From NCBI RefSeq assembly GCF_000708755.2, contig NZ_JGVU02000002.1:62001-126000 (forward strand): a stretch of 64,000 nucleotides of DNA, read 5' to 3'. The notes beneath the pieces were generated by a model. The model saw nothing but the letters and a program-made list of their open reading frames with translations. It had not been told where the DNA came from and made no database searches. Below are positions 38,300 through 47,125 of this stretch, in pieces. The stretch comes from Metabacillus indicus LMG 22858. Its GTDB lineage: Bacteria; Bacillota; Bacilli; Bacillales; Bacillaceae. Made by a program: the position numbers and the translations under genes. Every line of letters starts with the position of its first letter. The first letter of the stretch is position 1.

Positions 38300-39212
38300 A
38301 TTGCTGAAGTCTGTCCAGTTCCTGTTTCAGCCAGTGGTGATCCAGGTTTTCTCCAATAAAGACAAGGGTTTTTTTCATTTTGACAGGTTCTTTCATGTAA
38401 AGCGGCATCCCGTAGGAATACTGAAAAAGATACGTTTCCGCCGAGCGGGTGAAAGCGACATAGCCTTTTACCCGGTAGATCGTATCAGGCATCGTTCGAA
38501 GGAAGTTCTCAAATGAGTCAAAATCAATCGGACCCGTAAAGGTATGAACATACGTCTTTAAATGCAGATGATGCTCGACATGAGTCTCTTCGTGCTCACG
38601 TCTCTTCATGCGTGTCACTTGCTGAAAATCACTCAGGCGGACGGATGCAAACTGGGTAAGCAGTACCTTCGATGCAGGAGCTATGTTCTGAATATCCATT
38701 ACAAGGGAGGCCTGCTCAGAATCTGATAAGGCATCGATTTTATTAAGTAGCACAACATCTGCATGGTGAATTTGCTCCTGAAGCAGTTTCTGAAGCTGAA
38801 TGCTGAGACCGGTACGGTCGTGATAGCGGGGGCCGTCAACAAGGGTGACAATGGCACCGATGGCAAGTTTGTCTGCAAAAACAGGAGACAAACAGGCGTC
38901 AAGGACTTCTATAGGGTGCGCTGCACCTGTCGTCTCAATATAGATGGCATCAAGCTCATACTGGGAAAGCATGCCTTGAAGCTGTGCTTCAAGCTGTCCC
39001 TGCATCGTGCAGCAGACGCACCCGTTGAGCAGTTCTTTCAGCGGAATATCATCAGAAACAGCATCCGAATCTATGGATATTTTACCGAGCTCATTCATCA
39101 CGACGGCAATTTTTCTTCCGTTTTCTTGTTCCTGTTTCAGAATGTTTTTTAATAGAGTGGTTTTCCCTGCCCCTAAAAATCCGGACAGAATGTAGACTTC
39201 TACAGATTTCAT
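38298..39212 (-). CDS. CobW/COG0523 family metal-chaperone GTPase
   Basis: Protein of 304 residues. G3E GTPase: Walker A GFLGAGKTT at residues 11-19, the metal-binding CxCC motif in NGCVCCTMQGQLE (about residue 65), the switch ETTGAAHPIEVLDA and the base-binding NKID. The CobW C-terminal domain follows residue 210. Such proteins insert or deliver Zn, Co or Fe to client enzymes. B. subtilis YciC is a longer relative. A His-rich stretch (HEETHVEHHLHLK) around residue 205 may also bind metal. No Zur box was recognised upstream. It replaces ykpB in the B. subtilis order. Confidence 0.85.
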   Translation of the reverse strand: MKSVEVYILSGFLGAGKTTLLKNILKQEQENGRKIAVVMNELGKISIDSDAVSDDIPLKELLNGCVCCTMQGQLEAQLQGMLSQYELDAIYIETTGAAHPIEVLDACLSPVFADKLAIGAIVTLVDGPRYHDRTGLSIQLQKLLQEQIHHADVVLLNKIDALSDSEQASLVMDIQNIAPASKVLLTQFASVRLSDFQQVTRMKRREHEETHVEHHLHLKTYVHTFTGPIDFDSFENFLRTMPDTIYRVKGYVAFTRSAETYLFQYSYGMPLYMKEPVKMKKTLVFIGENLDHHWLKQELDRLQQ

Positions 39213-39288
39213 ATCATGTACGCTCCGTTCTTTAAGCTATTTTTCTATGGTACATGAAGGCTGCATGCAGCGTCAATTCCATTAAAAG

Positions 39289-39315
39289 AAACCTGCACGG
39301 ATGCCATGCAGGTTT
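39289..39315 (-). terminator. ampS terminator
   Basis: On the minus strand, AAACCTGCA pairs with TGCAGGTTT, followed by TCTTTT. It lies just after the ampS stop. Confidence 0.75.
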
Positions 39316-39331
39316 GGTGAATCCGGTTGAA

Positions 39332-40561
39332 TTAAATAGACCATGTTCCTTTTCTGAAAATCGGTTCGCTTGTGCCGTCTTCAAGAATGCCGTCAATATC
39401 CATCTCTTCAGAGCCAATCATAAAGTCAACATGAGTGATGCTCGAGTTGACGCCGTTCTTCTCAAGCTCTTCGCGGGACATTTTTTTTCCGCCCTCAATG
39501 CAGAAAGCATACGCATTGCCGATTGCCAGATGGTTCGACGCGTTTTCATCAAACAGCGTATTATAGAAAAGTACATTCGACATTGAGATCGGGGAGTCAT
39601 GAGGCACGAGAGCAACTTCGCCAAGGTAGTGAGATCCCTCATCAGTAGCGACAAGCTCCTTCAAAATCTCTTCGCCCTCTTCTGCTTTCACATCGGTAAT
39701 TCTCCCGTTTTCAAACGTGATGGAGAAGTTGTCGATCAAGTTGCCGCCATAGCTTAACGGCTTTGTACTCGCCACTGTACCGTTTACGCCTTCTTTTGCA
39801 GGGACCGTAAACACTTCCTCTGTCGGCATATTGGCCATAAAGTCATGACCTTGTTCATTTGTGCTGCCTGCGCCGATCCAAAGATGTTTTTCAGGAAGCT
39901 CAATCGTTAAATCGGTTCCTTCTGCACGGTAGTGAAGTTTTTTATATTTTTTGCCGTTTAAATATTCGACTTTGCTGTTCAGTGAGCGGTCATGTTCTTT
40001 CCATGCGGAAACAGGATCTTCAAGATCAGTGCGTGTTGCTTTAAAAATAGCATCCCACAGGAGGTCAACTGCCTGGTCTCCTGCATCAGGGAAAACCTTT
40101 GCCGCCCACTTTTCAGAAGGAACAGCAATGACAGACCAGCTCACTTTGTCTGCCTGTATGTAATTTCTGTAGGTTGAAAGCGCCGTTCCAGCAGCTTTTG
40201 AATTCGCCGCGATGCGTTTTGAATCAATGCCTTTCAGCAAATCCGGTGATGATGAAACGATGGACATGAACGCAGCACCGCCTTCAGCCAGAGCTTCAAG
40301 CCCTTTCGCACGCCACTCAGGGAATTCGCTGAACGCTTCCATTGGAGCAAGCTCAAAACGGGCGCGCGTCACTTCATCGTCCGCCCAGTCAACCTGAACG
40401 TGCTTTGCTCCTGTCTCATATGCTTTTCTGACGACAAGGCGGACGAATTCCGCTGCATCAAGCGAAGCGTTAATGACAAGCGTCTGTCCTTTTTGAATAT
40501 TTACGCCGACTTTAACAGCAAGCTCGGCATACTTTTCTAAGTTTGTTTGAAAAGAAGTCAT
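39332..40561 (-). CDS. ampS: Aminopeptidase AmpS, M29 family
   Basis: Protein of 409 residues (410 in B. subtilis). It is a cytosolic metallo-aminopeptidase that trims N-terminal residues from peptides. The expected Zn/Co ligands are spread through the C-terminal half: HYLGEVALVPHDSPIS, LFYNTLFDENASNHLAIG and SSITHVDFMIGSEEMDIDG, with acidic and histidine residues typical of M29. The start is ATG 40561 behind AAGGAGC. It is a single gene with its own terminator. Confidence 0.94.
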   Translation of the reverse strand: MTSFQTNLEKYAELAVKVGVNIQKGQTLVINASLDAAEFVRLVVRKAYETGAKHVQVDWADDEVTRARFELAPMEAFSEFPEWRAKGLEALAEGGAAFMSIVSSSPDLLKGIDSKRIAANSKAAGTALSTYRNYIQADKVSWSVIAVPSEKWAAKVFPDAGDQAVDLLWDAIFKATRTDLEDPVSAWKEHDRSLNSKVEYLNGKKYKKLHYRAEGTDLTIELPEKHLWIGAGSTNEQGHDFMANMPTEEVFTVPAKEGVNGTVASTKPLSYGGNLIDNFSITFENGRITDVKAEEGEEILKELVATDEGSHYLGEVALVPHDSPISMSNVLFYNTLFDENASNHLAIGNAYAFCIEGGKKMSREELEKNGVNSSITHVDFMIGSEEMDIDGILEDGTSEPIFRKGTWSI

Positions 40562-40723
40562 TTGTTTAGCTCCTTATATTTAAGATTGGTTCTATTTTAT
40601 CAGAACTGGCGGTTTTAGGAAATAAAAAAGACTGAGTATTCTATTTTCTGAAGCTGCTCAGACCGGAATTCTTTTCAACCATGTTTGAAAGAGATAAAAT
40701 ATAGTCAGAAAGCGGGTGAGTGT

Positions 40724-41890
40724 ATGCAGAATTCATCTTTTATCAAGACCGATAAACAAAAACAGCTTGCCGCAAAGGCGGAGAAGCTTGCTGAAACCTT
40801 TTCTGAGCGTGCGGAATATTATGACCGCCATGCGCTCTTTCCATTTGAAAACTTTGATGACTTGAAAAAAGCCGGTTTTTTGACATTGTCCATTCCGGAT
40901 GCATACGGAGGATCCGGACTGTCACTTTATGACTTTGTCATGGTCCAGGAAACCCTGGCGCAGGGAGACGGACCGACAGCGCTTTCGCTTGGCTGGCATC
41001 TCGGCATTTTAATGAATATAAGAGAAACCAATAGATGGCCTGAAGAATTGTACGCTCAGATTTCCCGAGAAATCATACAGTTCGACAAAATCATCAACAG
41101 CGCTGCTTCCGAGCCGAACAGCGGCAGTCCTGCAAGAGGGGGAAAACCGGAAACAACGGCTGTCCGCAGGGGGGATAAGTGGGTCATCAACGGGAAGAAG
41201 ATCTTTACATCGCTTGCCCCTGCCCTTGATTATTTTTTAATTACAGCAACAATAGAAGAATCCGGTGAAGTGGGAGAATTTATTATTCCGAAGAAATCAA
41301 AAGGACTTTCCATTATGGAGACGTGGGATACGCTTGGCATGAGAGGGACCAGGAGCGATGATCTCATTCTGGATGATGTCGTGCTCGAAAATCAGGCGCT
41401 TGCTTCTTACCGTTCAAAACCTGCCAAAAAACCGATGCCGCAGGGCTGGCTCCTTCACATTCCGGCCTGTTATCTTGGAATCGCGATTGCCGCAAGAAAT
41501 TTCGCCGTGGAGTTTGCGAAGAAACATCAGCCAAACAGTTTGGACCATCCGATTTCTGAGCTTCCTGAAGTCAGAAGAAAGACAGCAGAAATGGATTTAA
41601 AGCTTATGACGGCAAGGCACCTTTTGTACGGCACGGCAGAAAAGTGGGATGAGAGTCCTGATACGCGTCACACACTTTCAGCAGAACTGGCGGCTTCCAA
41701 AACGGTTGCAACAAACACGGCCGTAGAAGTCGTTGATCTTGCAATGAGAATTGTCGGCGGACAAAGTATATTCCGTTCTCATCCAATTGAACGTTATTAC
41801 AGGGATGTAAGAGCCGGACTTCATAACCCCCCGGCAGATGACATTACCTATAAGCTTCTGGCCGACCAGGCATTCAGTGAAGGATCATGA
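40724..41890 (+). CDS. Acyl-CoA dehydrogenase family flavoprotein, YdbM-like
   Basis: Protein of 388 residues from ATG 40724. An upstream in-frame extension lacks a ribosome binding site. It has the acyl-CoA dehydrogenase fold: FENFDDLKKAGFLTLSIPDAYGGSGLSLYDF in the N-terminal helical domain, flavin-binding INSAASEPNSGSPARGG, and the C-terminal GGQSIFRSHPIERYYRDVRAG. The segment near the C-terminus has no evident catalytic glutamate in the usual position, so it could be a DszC-like monooxygenase relative. B. subtilis YdbM is the nearest name. It overlaps the next gene by four bases. Confidence 0.78.
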   Translation: MQNSSFIKTDKQKQLAAKAEKLAETFSERAEYYDRHALFPFENFDDLKKAGFLTLSIPDAYGGSGLSLYDFVMVQETLAQGDGPTALSLGWHLGILMNIRETNRWPEELYAQISREIIQFDKIINSAASEPNSGSPARGGKPETTAVRRGDKWVINGKKIFTSLAPALDYFLITATIEESGEVGEFIIPKKSKGLSIMETWDTLGMRGTRSDDLILDDVVLENQALASYRSKPAKKPMPQGWLLHIPACYLGIAIAARNFAVEFAKKHQPNSLDHPISELPEVRRKTAEMDLKLMTARHLLYGTAEKWDESPDTRHTLSAELAASKTVATNTAVEVVDLAMRIVGGQSIFRSHPIERYYRDVRAGLHNPPADDITYKLLADQAFSEGS

Positions 41891-42762
41891 TGCTTCCTGA
41901 AACGTTCAAGCAGACAATCCGCGGCGTTCATGGTGAGAATGGAGATGTCTGGCTTCGGGAACTTCCTGCCAGGCTGGCTGGGTGGGAGCAGAAATACGGC
42001 ATCAGGATAGGCAAATTCTATCCAATGACCTTTCATTTTGTTGCTGAAGTGACGCTTAATGGCGGCGTGGAAGCGGTTATTAAAGCGGGATTGCCTGCTG
42101 ATAAAGAGCTTATTAACGAAAAAAACGCCCTTACTGTTTTTGGAAGGGGCGCCGGAGTGATCAAGCTGCTTGAGGTTCATACTGATGAAGGGTTTTTGCT
42201 GCTTGAAAAGGCAGTTCCGGGGACGGTCCTCTCAGACAGCATGGAGGATGAAAAAGCAGTCGCTGCTGCAGCGGCTGTGATGGGGCAAATTCGTGCGGAT
42301 GACTGGGGCAGCATGCACTTTCCTCATTTAGCATACTGGTTTAAAGGTCTGGACCGTGCAGAAGATATTCCCGAAAGATACCTCAAAAAGGCATCTGCGA
42401 TCGTAAAAGAGCTGCTGTCTGAAATGAATCATCCCACTCTTTTGCATGGAGACCTGCATCAGAATAATATACTCAGCCATTACGGGGAATGGAAAGCGAT
42501 TGACCCCAAAGGCGTGATCGGCGAGAAGGAGTTTGAGGTGACCAGTTTTTGCAGAAACAATCTTTTTAGTAAGCAAAAGCCATTTGATATCCTTCAAACC
42601 AGGTTGTCTATATTTGAGAAAGAGACTGGACTTAACCTCAATAAAATGATCCGGTGGGGATACTGCGGAGCCGTTTTAAGCGCCTGCTGGTGCAAGGAAG
42701 ATCATATGCCGTGCGCTGATGAAAATCTGAAACTCGCTGATTTGTATGAAAAACTGCTTTAA
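41887..42762 (+). CDS. APH(6)-like small-molecule kinase
   Basis: Protein of 291 residues, kinase-like fold of the streptomycin 6-phosphotransferase type (APH(6)/hydroxyurea phosphotransferase family). The catalytic loop LLHGDLHQNNILS and the Mg-binding AIDPKGVIGEKEFEV are intact. Family members phosphorylate streptomycin or related compounds, but many chromosomal copies have other or unknown substrates. It is translationally coupled to the preceding acyl-CoA dehydrogenase (ATGA overlap). A separately promoted ABC-F gene follows. Whether it confers any resistance is not known from sequence. Confidence 0.78.
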   Translation: MMLPETFKQTIRGVHGENGDVWLRELPARLAGWEQKYGIRIGKFYPMTFHFVAEVTLNGGVEAVIKAGLPADKELINEKNALTVFGRGAGVIKLLEVHTDEGFLLLEKAVPGTVLSDSMEDEKAVAAAAAVMGQIRADDWGSMHFPHLAYWFKGLDRAEDIPERYLKKASAIVKELLSEMNHPTLLHGDLHQNNILSHYGEWKAIDPKGVIGEKEFEVTSFCRNNLFSKQKPFDILQTRLSIFEKETGLNLNKMIRWGYCGAVLSACWCKEDHMPCADENLKLADLYEKLL

Positions 42763-42777
42763 ACATTCCATTTTTTG

Positions 42778-42807
42778 TTGACTTCTGATCAGAATACTGA
42801 ATATACT
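42778..42807 (+). promoter_or_regulatory. Promoter of the ABC-F gene leader
   Basis: TTGACT (42778-42783) and TATACT (42802-42807) are 18 bases apart. RNA would start near 42814, giving a leader of about 230 nucleotides. Confidence 0.72.
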
Positions 42808-42813
42808 AAAGTA

Positions 42814-43043
42814 TAGTCTATTTTTGGAAAGGAAAAGGTGCTTGAAACAATGTGGAACTAATCTTATTTTCTAAACGTTTTTTGAATAAAGAAAAAACGG
42901 GACCTAGAGAATAGGATGAGTGCGCTCATTTTTCATACCATTTCCGAATTGAAAGGATTTTTCTGTGCATCTTTATGCCAGGTTCTTTCGGTTTCTTACA
43001 TATGGTTGAAAATCCTCTCTAGGGCAAACTGGGAGGTTTTTTT
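42814..43043 (+). promoter_or_regulatory. Attenuator leader of the ABC-F gene with possible leader peptides
   Basis: The 3' end forms a terminator. CCTCTC(T)AG (43014-43022) pairs with CTGGGAGG (43029-43036), then seven T run up to the ATG. The GGGAGG arm is also the ribosome binding site. An alternative pairing, GAAAGGATTTT (42951-42961) with AAAATCCTCTC (43009-43019), would prevent the terminator. A strong site GGAAAGG (42826-42832) precedes short reading frames: GTG 42838 (7 codons) or TTG 42842 (10 codons). A longer frame from ATG 42916 (52 codons) crosses the alternative stem. This layout fits antibiotic- or translation-dependent attenuation as known for other ABC-F resistance genes. Confidence 0.72.
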
Positions 43044-44804
43044 ATGGCTAAAAATAAACGGAACGAAAAATTAATCGTGAAAATAAACGGACTGACAAAG
43101 CATTATGGAGATAAAGCGGTTTTCGAGAATGTCAGTTTTGACATCAGAGCAGGTGATCGTGCCGGTCTGGCAGGCTATAACGGTACGGGGAAAACAACAC
43201 TTGCGAATTTGCTGTTTGGTGCACTCGAGCCTGACAAAGGCAGCATTACAAGGAAAGCCGATCTTAAAATTGGCTATTTGCTGCAGTCAGTAGACTATTC
43301 GGTGCAGCATTTTAAAGACGCATTGAACAGCCAAGGGGATCAAGCGATGCTTGAAGCAGCAGGCAGGCTTGGACTTCAAAAGGTGGCTGACTGGGAAGAG
43401 GAGCGGCTCCTGCATTTGAGCGGGGGAGAAAAGCTGAAGCTTGCTCTTGCTCAGGTCATTTCATCAAATCCGGACCTGCTGATTCTGGATGAACCGACCA
43501 ATCATCTTGATTATCATGGCATTGAATGGCTGGCAGACTGGCTCCAAACATTCAAGGGAGCAGTACTGATCATATCCCACGACAGGCATTTTCTGGACCG
43601 GACCGTTTCACACATTTTTGAACTCCACAACAAAAAGCTAAAGGAGTTTAAAGGAAATTATACGGCGTACAGACAGGAAAAAAAGCGGCAGCTTGAGGAG
43701 CAAAAGCACGATTATGAAGAGCAGCAGCGTCATAAGGCGAAAATTGAGGGGCAAATGGAGAACCTGCGCAGCTGGTCTGAAAAGGCACACCGGAACTCAA
43801 CAAAACAGGGAAGTCTGTCTGAGCGCAGGCAAATGGGCTACAAAGAATATCACCGGGCAAAAGCAAAAAAAATGGATGTGCAGGTGCGTTCTAAAATGAA
43901 AAGGCTGGAAGCCGAGCTTGTAAAAAATAAAGTTGAAAAGCCTCTTGAGGAAGCTGTTGTACAGTTTGAATTTGACGCTGCCGGAAAGAGGGGAAAACGG
44001 ATTTTTGAAGCAAAAGGACTTCAAAAATCATTCGACGGCCGCACTCTGATTGAAAGCAGCCATTTTTACGTCAAACATGGAGAAAGAATAGGGGTCATCG
44101 GGAGGAACGGTGCAGGAAAGACGACTCTCATACGAATACTTCAAGGAATTGAAGTGTTGTCCGGTGGAGAATTATGGAAGAGCCCCACATTGAAAATCGC
44201 CTGTCTGAGCCAGGATGTGGGCGACTTAAATGCGGATGAAAGTGTCCTGGATGCCATGCATGCAGTCGGCAGGGATAAGTTGCTAGAAGCGAGAACACTT
44301 CTTGCCAATATGGGGCTTAAAGAAGAGAAAATCAATCAGAAGATTGACTGCTTGAGTCTTGGTGAGAGAACCAGAGTCAAACTGGCCGGGCTCATCTTAC
44401 ACGAATACGATTGTCTGATCCTGGATGAACCGACGAACCATCTCGATCTGCCAAGCAGGGAGCAGCTGGAGGAAACGCTGAGTCAGTTTGAAGGAACCCT
44501 CATCATCATCTCCCACGACAGATATTTTGTTGAAAAACTGTGCGATAAACTGCTGGTTTTTGAGAACGGCAGCATTAGAAGAGCTGATATGAGAATCGGT
44601 GAGTATTATTCAGCATTAAAGAATGGAAATACAGTAACTAATGACGATGAGGAAGAACTGCTGAAAGTGAATAACCGTCTGACAGCAGTCATAGGCAAGC
44701 TTAGCCTTATAAACAGGGATCATCCTGAATTCCAGGAATATGATAATGAATTTGCAAGGCTTATCCGCGAGAAAAATCTTCTTGAGAAACGCAAAAAAAG
44801 CTGA
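43044..44804 (+). CDS. ABC-F ribosomal protection-type ATPase
   Basis: Protein of 586 residues with two ATPase domains. Domain 1 has Walker A GYNGTGKTT, LSGGEKLK and [13 protein letters not shown]. Domain 2 has GRNGAGKTT, a changed signature LSLGERTR, and [13 protein letters not shown]. The inter-domain linker (about residues 195-300) is a highly charged coiled coil, which in antibiotic-resistance ABC-F proteins such as VmlR and Vga reaches toward the ribosomal peptidyl-transferase centre. A C-terminal helical extension (residues about 520-586) is present. The long attenuator leader and these features favour a resistance-type member over a housekeeping one. It starts at ATG 43044 directly after the leader T run. 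Confidence 0.85.
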   Translation: MAKNKRNEKLIVKINGLTKHYGDKAVFENVSFDIRAGDRAGLAGYNGTGKTTLANLLFGALEPDKGSITRKADLKIGYLLQSVDYSVQHFKDALNSQGDQAMLEAAGRLGLQKVADWEEERLLHLSGGEKLKLALAQVISSNPDLLILDEPTNHLDYHGIEWLADWLQTFKGAVLIISHDRHFLDRTVSHIFELHNKKLKEFKGNYTAYRQEKKRQLEEQKHDYEEQQRHKAKIEGQMENLRSWSEKAHRNSTKQGSLSERRQMGYKEYHRAKAKKMDVQVRSKMKRLEAELVKNKVEKPLEEAVVQFEFDAAGKRGKRIFEAKGLQKSFDGRTLIESSHFYVKHGERIGVIGRNGAGKTTLIRILQGIEVLSGGELWKSPTLKIACLSQDVGDLNADESVLDAMHAVGRDKLLEARTLLANMGLKEEKINQKIDCLSLGERTRVKLAGLILHEYDCLILDEPTNHLDLPSREQLEETLSQFEGTLIIISHDRYFVEKLCDKLLVFENGSIRRADMRIGEYYSALKNGNTVTNDDEEELLKVNNRLTAVIGKLSLINRDHPEFQEYDNEFARLIREKNLLEKRKKS

Positions 44805-44829
44805 GACGGAATTCCGTCTCAGCTTTTTT
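44794..44829. terminator. Bidirectional palindromic terminator
   Basis: A perfect 36-bp palindrome centred on GGAATTCC with six A and six T at its ends, between the ABC-F gene and the convergent VanW-type gene. Confidence 0.92.
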
Positions 44830-44845
44830 GGCTCCAGCGAGTTGT

Positions 44846-45754
44846 TTATTTTACTGCTTCAATGATCTGTACTTGAAGACTGCCGCTTGTGAGGTCTGTC
44901 ATAGTCTTAATAATGACTGGATGGTCTTTGCTGTTCATAAACTTAAAATCATATCCGCCCCATGAAACGGTAGCATCCTTATTTATAGGAACATAGCCGA
45001 CTTCTTTGGAATGGTGGTGAAGTTCAATGATTTCAAGTCCTGCCTGAGCCACTGCGTTGTACAGAGTGCTGGAAGTCTGGCATATTCCTCCGCCGATGCC
45101 CTCGACAAATTCTTTATTGACGATCTCCATTGCTTTTTGGTATCCGCGTGCAGGAGTCCGTTCGCCGACTGTCTGATTAAAAGCAAATCTGTCTCCGGGG
45201 CCAAGTACAATCTGGTCGATCGCATTTGCAGACAAAGCGATATTCATGCTCCTGCCCTTTACTGTAGAATTAAATGTCGTTCTGTAGGTTCCAATCACTT
45301 TCTGAGAAGCACCGGTCAATGATTCTGCCGTAACGTTTGGTGATGTTTCTGTGATCGGAAGGATAATATCCCTGTCAAAAGCAGGCAGCGACATCAGCTG
45401 CTGGAGCAATGCTTTTTCATCCAGAATTACTCTGCTTTGACCAGGTTCTAGCTTGCCGTTTCTTATCTTTGAAGGTGTCATTGGCCTGTCATACTGTCCG
45501 GCAAGCTCTTTCACAAGCTTTTGCATATTTTCTGCGTGGGCTGCTTTATCTGACAGAGGAGCAGCTTCAATGGTTTTGACCGCTTTGCCGTCTCTTGGAT
45601 CGATTAAGGCAAACTCCCGGCTGATTTCAGCAGCTTTTGCCGAGACCGCTTTGGCGCTGACGGCATTTTTAGCTGTCAGCAGCACCTCTTTTTCTCCCAA
45701 TCCGCATCCGCTTAAACCTGCAACAATACATACAGCAATTAAAAAGCGTTTAAT
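44846..45754 (-). CDS. VanW-type lipoprotein, YoaR-like, apparent ATT start
   Basis: Protein of 302 residues if read from ATT 45754. That start gives MKRFLIAVCIVAGLSGCGLG, a perfect lipoprotein signal with lipobox LSGC, and sits six bases after GGGGGAG. No ATG, GTG or TTG is in frame before the lipobox except CTG inside the ribosome binding site. The first standard start (TTG 45700) would delete the signal. The C-terminal VanW domain contains TYRTTFNSTVKGRSMNIALSA, GDRFAFNQTVGERTPARGYQ, EGIGGGICQTSSTLYNA and HHHSKEVGYVPINKDATV. The domain binds or modifies peptidoglycan in ways not fully defined. An ECF promoter lies upstream. Confidence 0.85.
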   Translation of the reverse strand: MKRFLIAVCIVAGLSGCGLGEKEVLLTAKNAVSAKAVSAKAAEISREFALIDPRDGKAVKTIEAAPLSDKAAHAENMQKLVKELAGQYDRPMTPSKIRNGKLEPGQSRVILDEKALLQQLMSLPAFDRDIILPITETSPNVTAESLTGASQKVIGTYRTTFNSTVKGRSMNIALSANAIDQIVLGPGDRFAFNQTVGERTPARGYQKAMEIVNKEFVEGIGGGICQTSSTLYNAVAQAGLEIIELHHHSKEVGYVPINKDATVSWGGYDFKFMNSKDHPVIIKTMTDLTSGSLQVQIIEAVK

Positions 45755-45805
45755 GGTGTTCTCCCCCAGTTATCTATCATTTATTGTGAATCATACAATA
45801 GATAA

Positions 45806-45832
45806 GACGAAAAGGAAAGAGATAAAGTTTCA
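45806..45832 (-). promoter_or_regulatory. ECF sigma promoter (SigM type) of the VanW-type gene
   Basis: On the minus strand, TGAAAC (45832-45827) and CGTC (45809-45806) are 17 bases apart, matching the SigmaM-type consensus. The ATT start is about 50 bases downstream. Confidence 0.72.
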
Positions 45833-45929
45833 AAAATTTGGAGAAAAAAAGAATATTTTGCTAAGGTTGAATTTCATAGTATTAGCTGATAAAATAAAAA
45901 AGAAGGAACGTATGTTCTGTTTTTAACGA

Positions 45930-45954
45930 GAAAAAGAACCGCTCAGGGAGCGGT
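45930..45954 (-). terminator. mreBH terminator
   Basis: On the minus strand, ACCGCTC pairs with GAGCGGT around a CCT loop, followed by TTCTTTTT. Confidence 0.8.
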
Positions 45955-45964
45955 CCATTTCCGG

Positions 45965-46972
45965 TTATTTAGAGACTTTTTGAAGTTTATGAATAACCTG
46001 CAGAGATCTTCCTGTTCCAATCGCCACAGATTCCAGAGGGTTTGGTGCAAGGTGAACAGGAACGACAATCTCTTCGCTCAGCCACTCCTGCATGCCTTTC
46101 ATTAAAGCCCCTCCTCCTGTCAGAATCACACCGCGGTCTACGATATCACCGCTCAGCTCAGGCGGGCAGTCTTCAAGAGTAGCGCGTATCGCTTCAAGAA
46201 TGTGAAGCAGGGATTCTCTCATCGCGTTTTGCATTTCTGCAGATGACAGTGTAATCGTTTTTGGAAGTCCTGTCACAAGATCACGGCCTCTGACATCCAT
46301 ATGAAGCTCTTCATGTTTGACCAGGGCATAGCCGATTTCCATTTTAATGTTCTCTGCTGTGCGTTCGCCAATCAGCAGGTTGTAATTTTTGCGGACGTAG
46401 CCGATAATATCTTCATCAAGCTGATCGCCTCCGATTCTGATAGAGTGGCACGATACGACACCGCCGAATGAAATAATGGCAACTTCAGTCGTACCGCCGC
46501 CGATATCAACAATCACATTTGCGATCGGTTCATCAACAGGCAGATCAGCGCCAATTGCAGCAGCAACCGGCTCTTCAATTAAATGAACAATTTTTGCGCC
46601 TGAATTCTTAACAGCATCGTGGATGGCGCGGCGCTCAACGCTTGTAGCGCCAGAAGGCGTGCACACGACAACAGTTGGTTTTCTGATTGAAAATCCAAGT
46701 TTCTTCGACGCTTTTTTCATGATCTGCTTAAGCATTTCGGTGGTTACATCATAATCGGCAATGACACCGTCTTTAAGAGGGCGTACAGCCACTATTTTAC
46801 CAGGCGTTTTGCCGATCATGCTTTTTGCTTCCGTGCCGACGGCGAGTACATTTTTTGTAACAGTATCAATCGCCACTACGGACGGTTCATTTAGAGCAAT
46901 TCCTTTATCCTTGCTGTAGACAAGAATGTTTGCTGTGCCTAAATCAATTCCAATTTCAGAAGTAGAAAACAT
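45965..46972 (-). CDS. mreBH: MreB-family actin homologue MreBH
   Basis: Protein of 335 residues, the length of B. subtilis MreBH. Bacterial actin that polymerises on the inner membrane face and guides lateral cell wall synthesis and the LytE hydrolase. Nucleotide-binding motifs are present: [12 protein letters not shown] (phosphate 1), [16 protein letters not shown] (phosphate 2) and [13 protein letters not shown] (adenosine). Proline-rich [19 protein letters not shown] is the MreB signature. The N-terminus ([10 protein letters not shown]) and the position between ampS and ykqA separate it from MreB and Mbl. No SigI promoter could be confirmed. Confidence 0.92.
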   Translation of the reverse strand: MFSTSEIGIDLGTANILVYSKDKGIALNEPSVVAIDTVTKNVLAVGTEAKSMIGKTPGKIVAVRPLKDGVIADYDVTTEMLKQIMKKASKKLGFSIRKPTVVVCTPSGATSVERRAIHDAVKNSGAKIVHLIEEPVAAAIGADLPVDEPIANVIVDIGGGTTEVAIISFGGVVSCHSIRIGGDQLDEDIIGYVRKNYNLLIGERTAENIKMEIGYALVKHEELHMDVRGRDLVTGLPKTITLSSAEMQNAMRESLLHILEAIRATLEDCPPELSGDIVDRGVILTGGGALMKGMQEWLSEEIVVPVHLAPNPLESVAIGTGRSLQVIHKLQKVSK

Positions 46973-47125
46973 TTATCTTCACCCAATCCTCATAGATTTC
47001 GAGTCTTTCATAAGTATTCTGCAAAGAGTGTCGATTTATGGGGGCAGGATCAACTATTTCCTCATGAATTTTTTCGGTTTTTAAGGGCATACAAAGGAAA
47101 GGACCGAAAAAGGAAGTGAATGTAA

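Noticed and set aside
46973-47125. SigI promoter upstream of mreBH
   Set aside because: A CCCCCA sequence is present on the minus strand, but no CGAA -10 element lies at the expected spacing.
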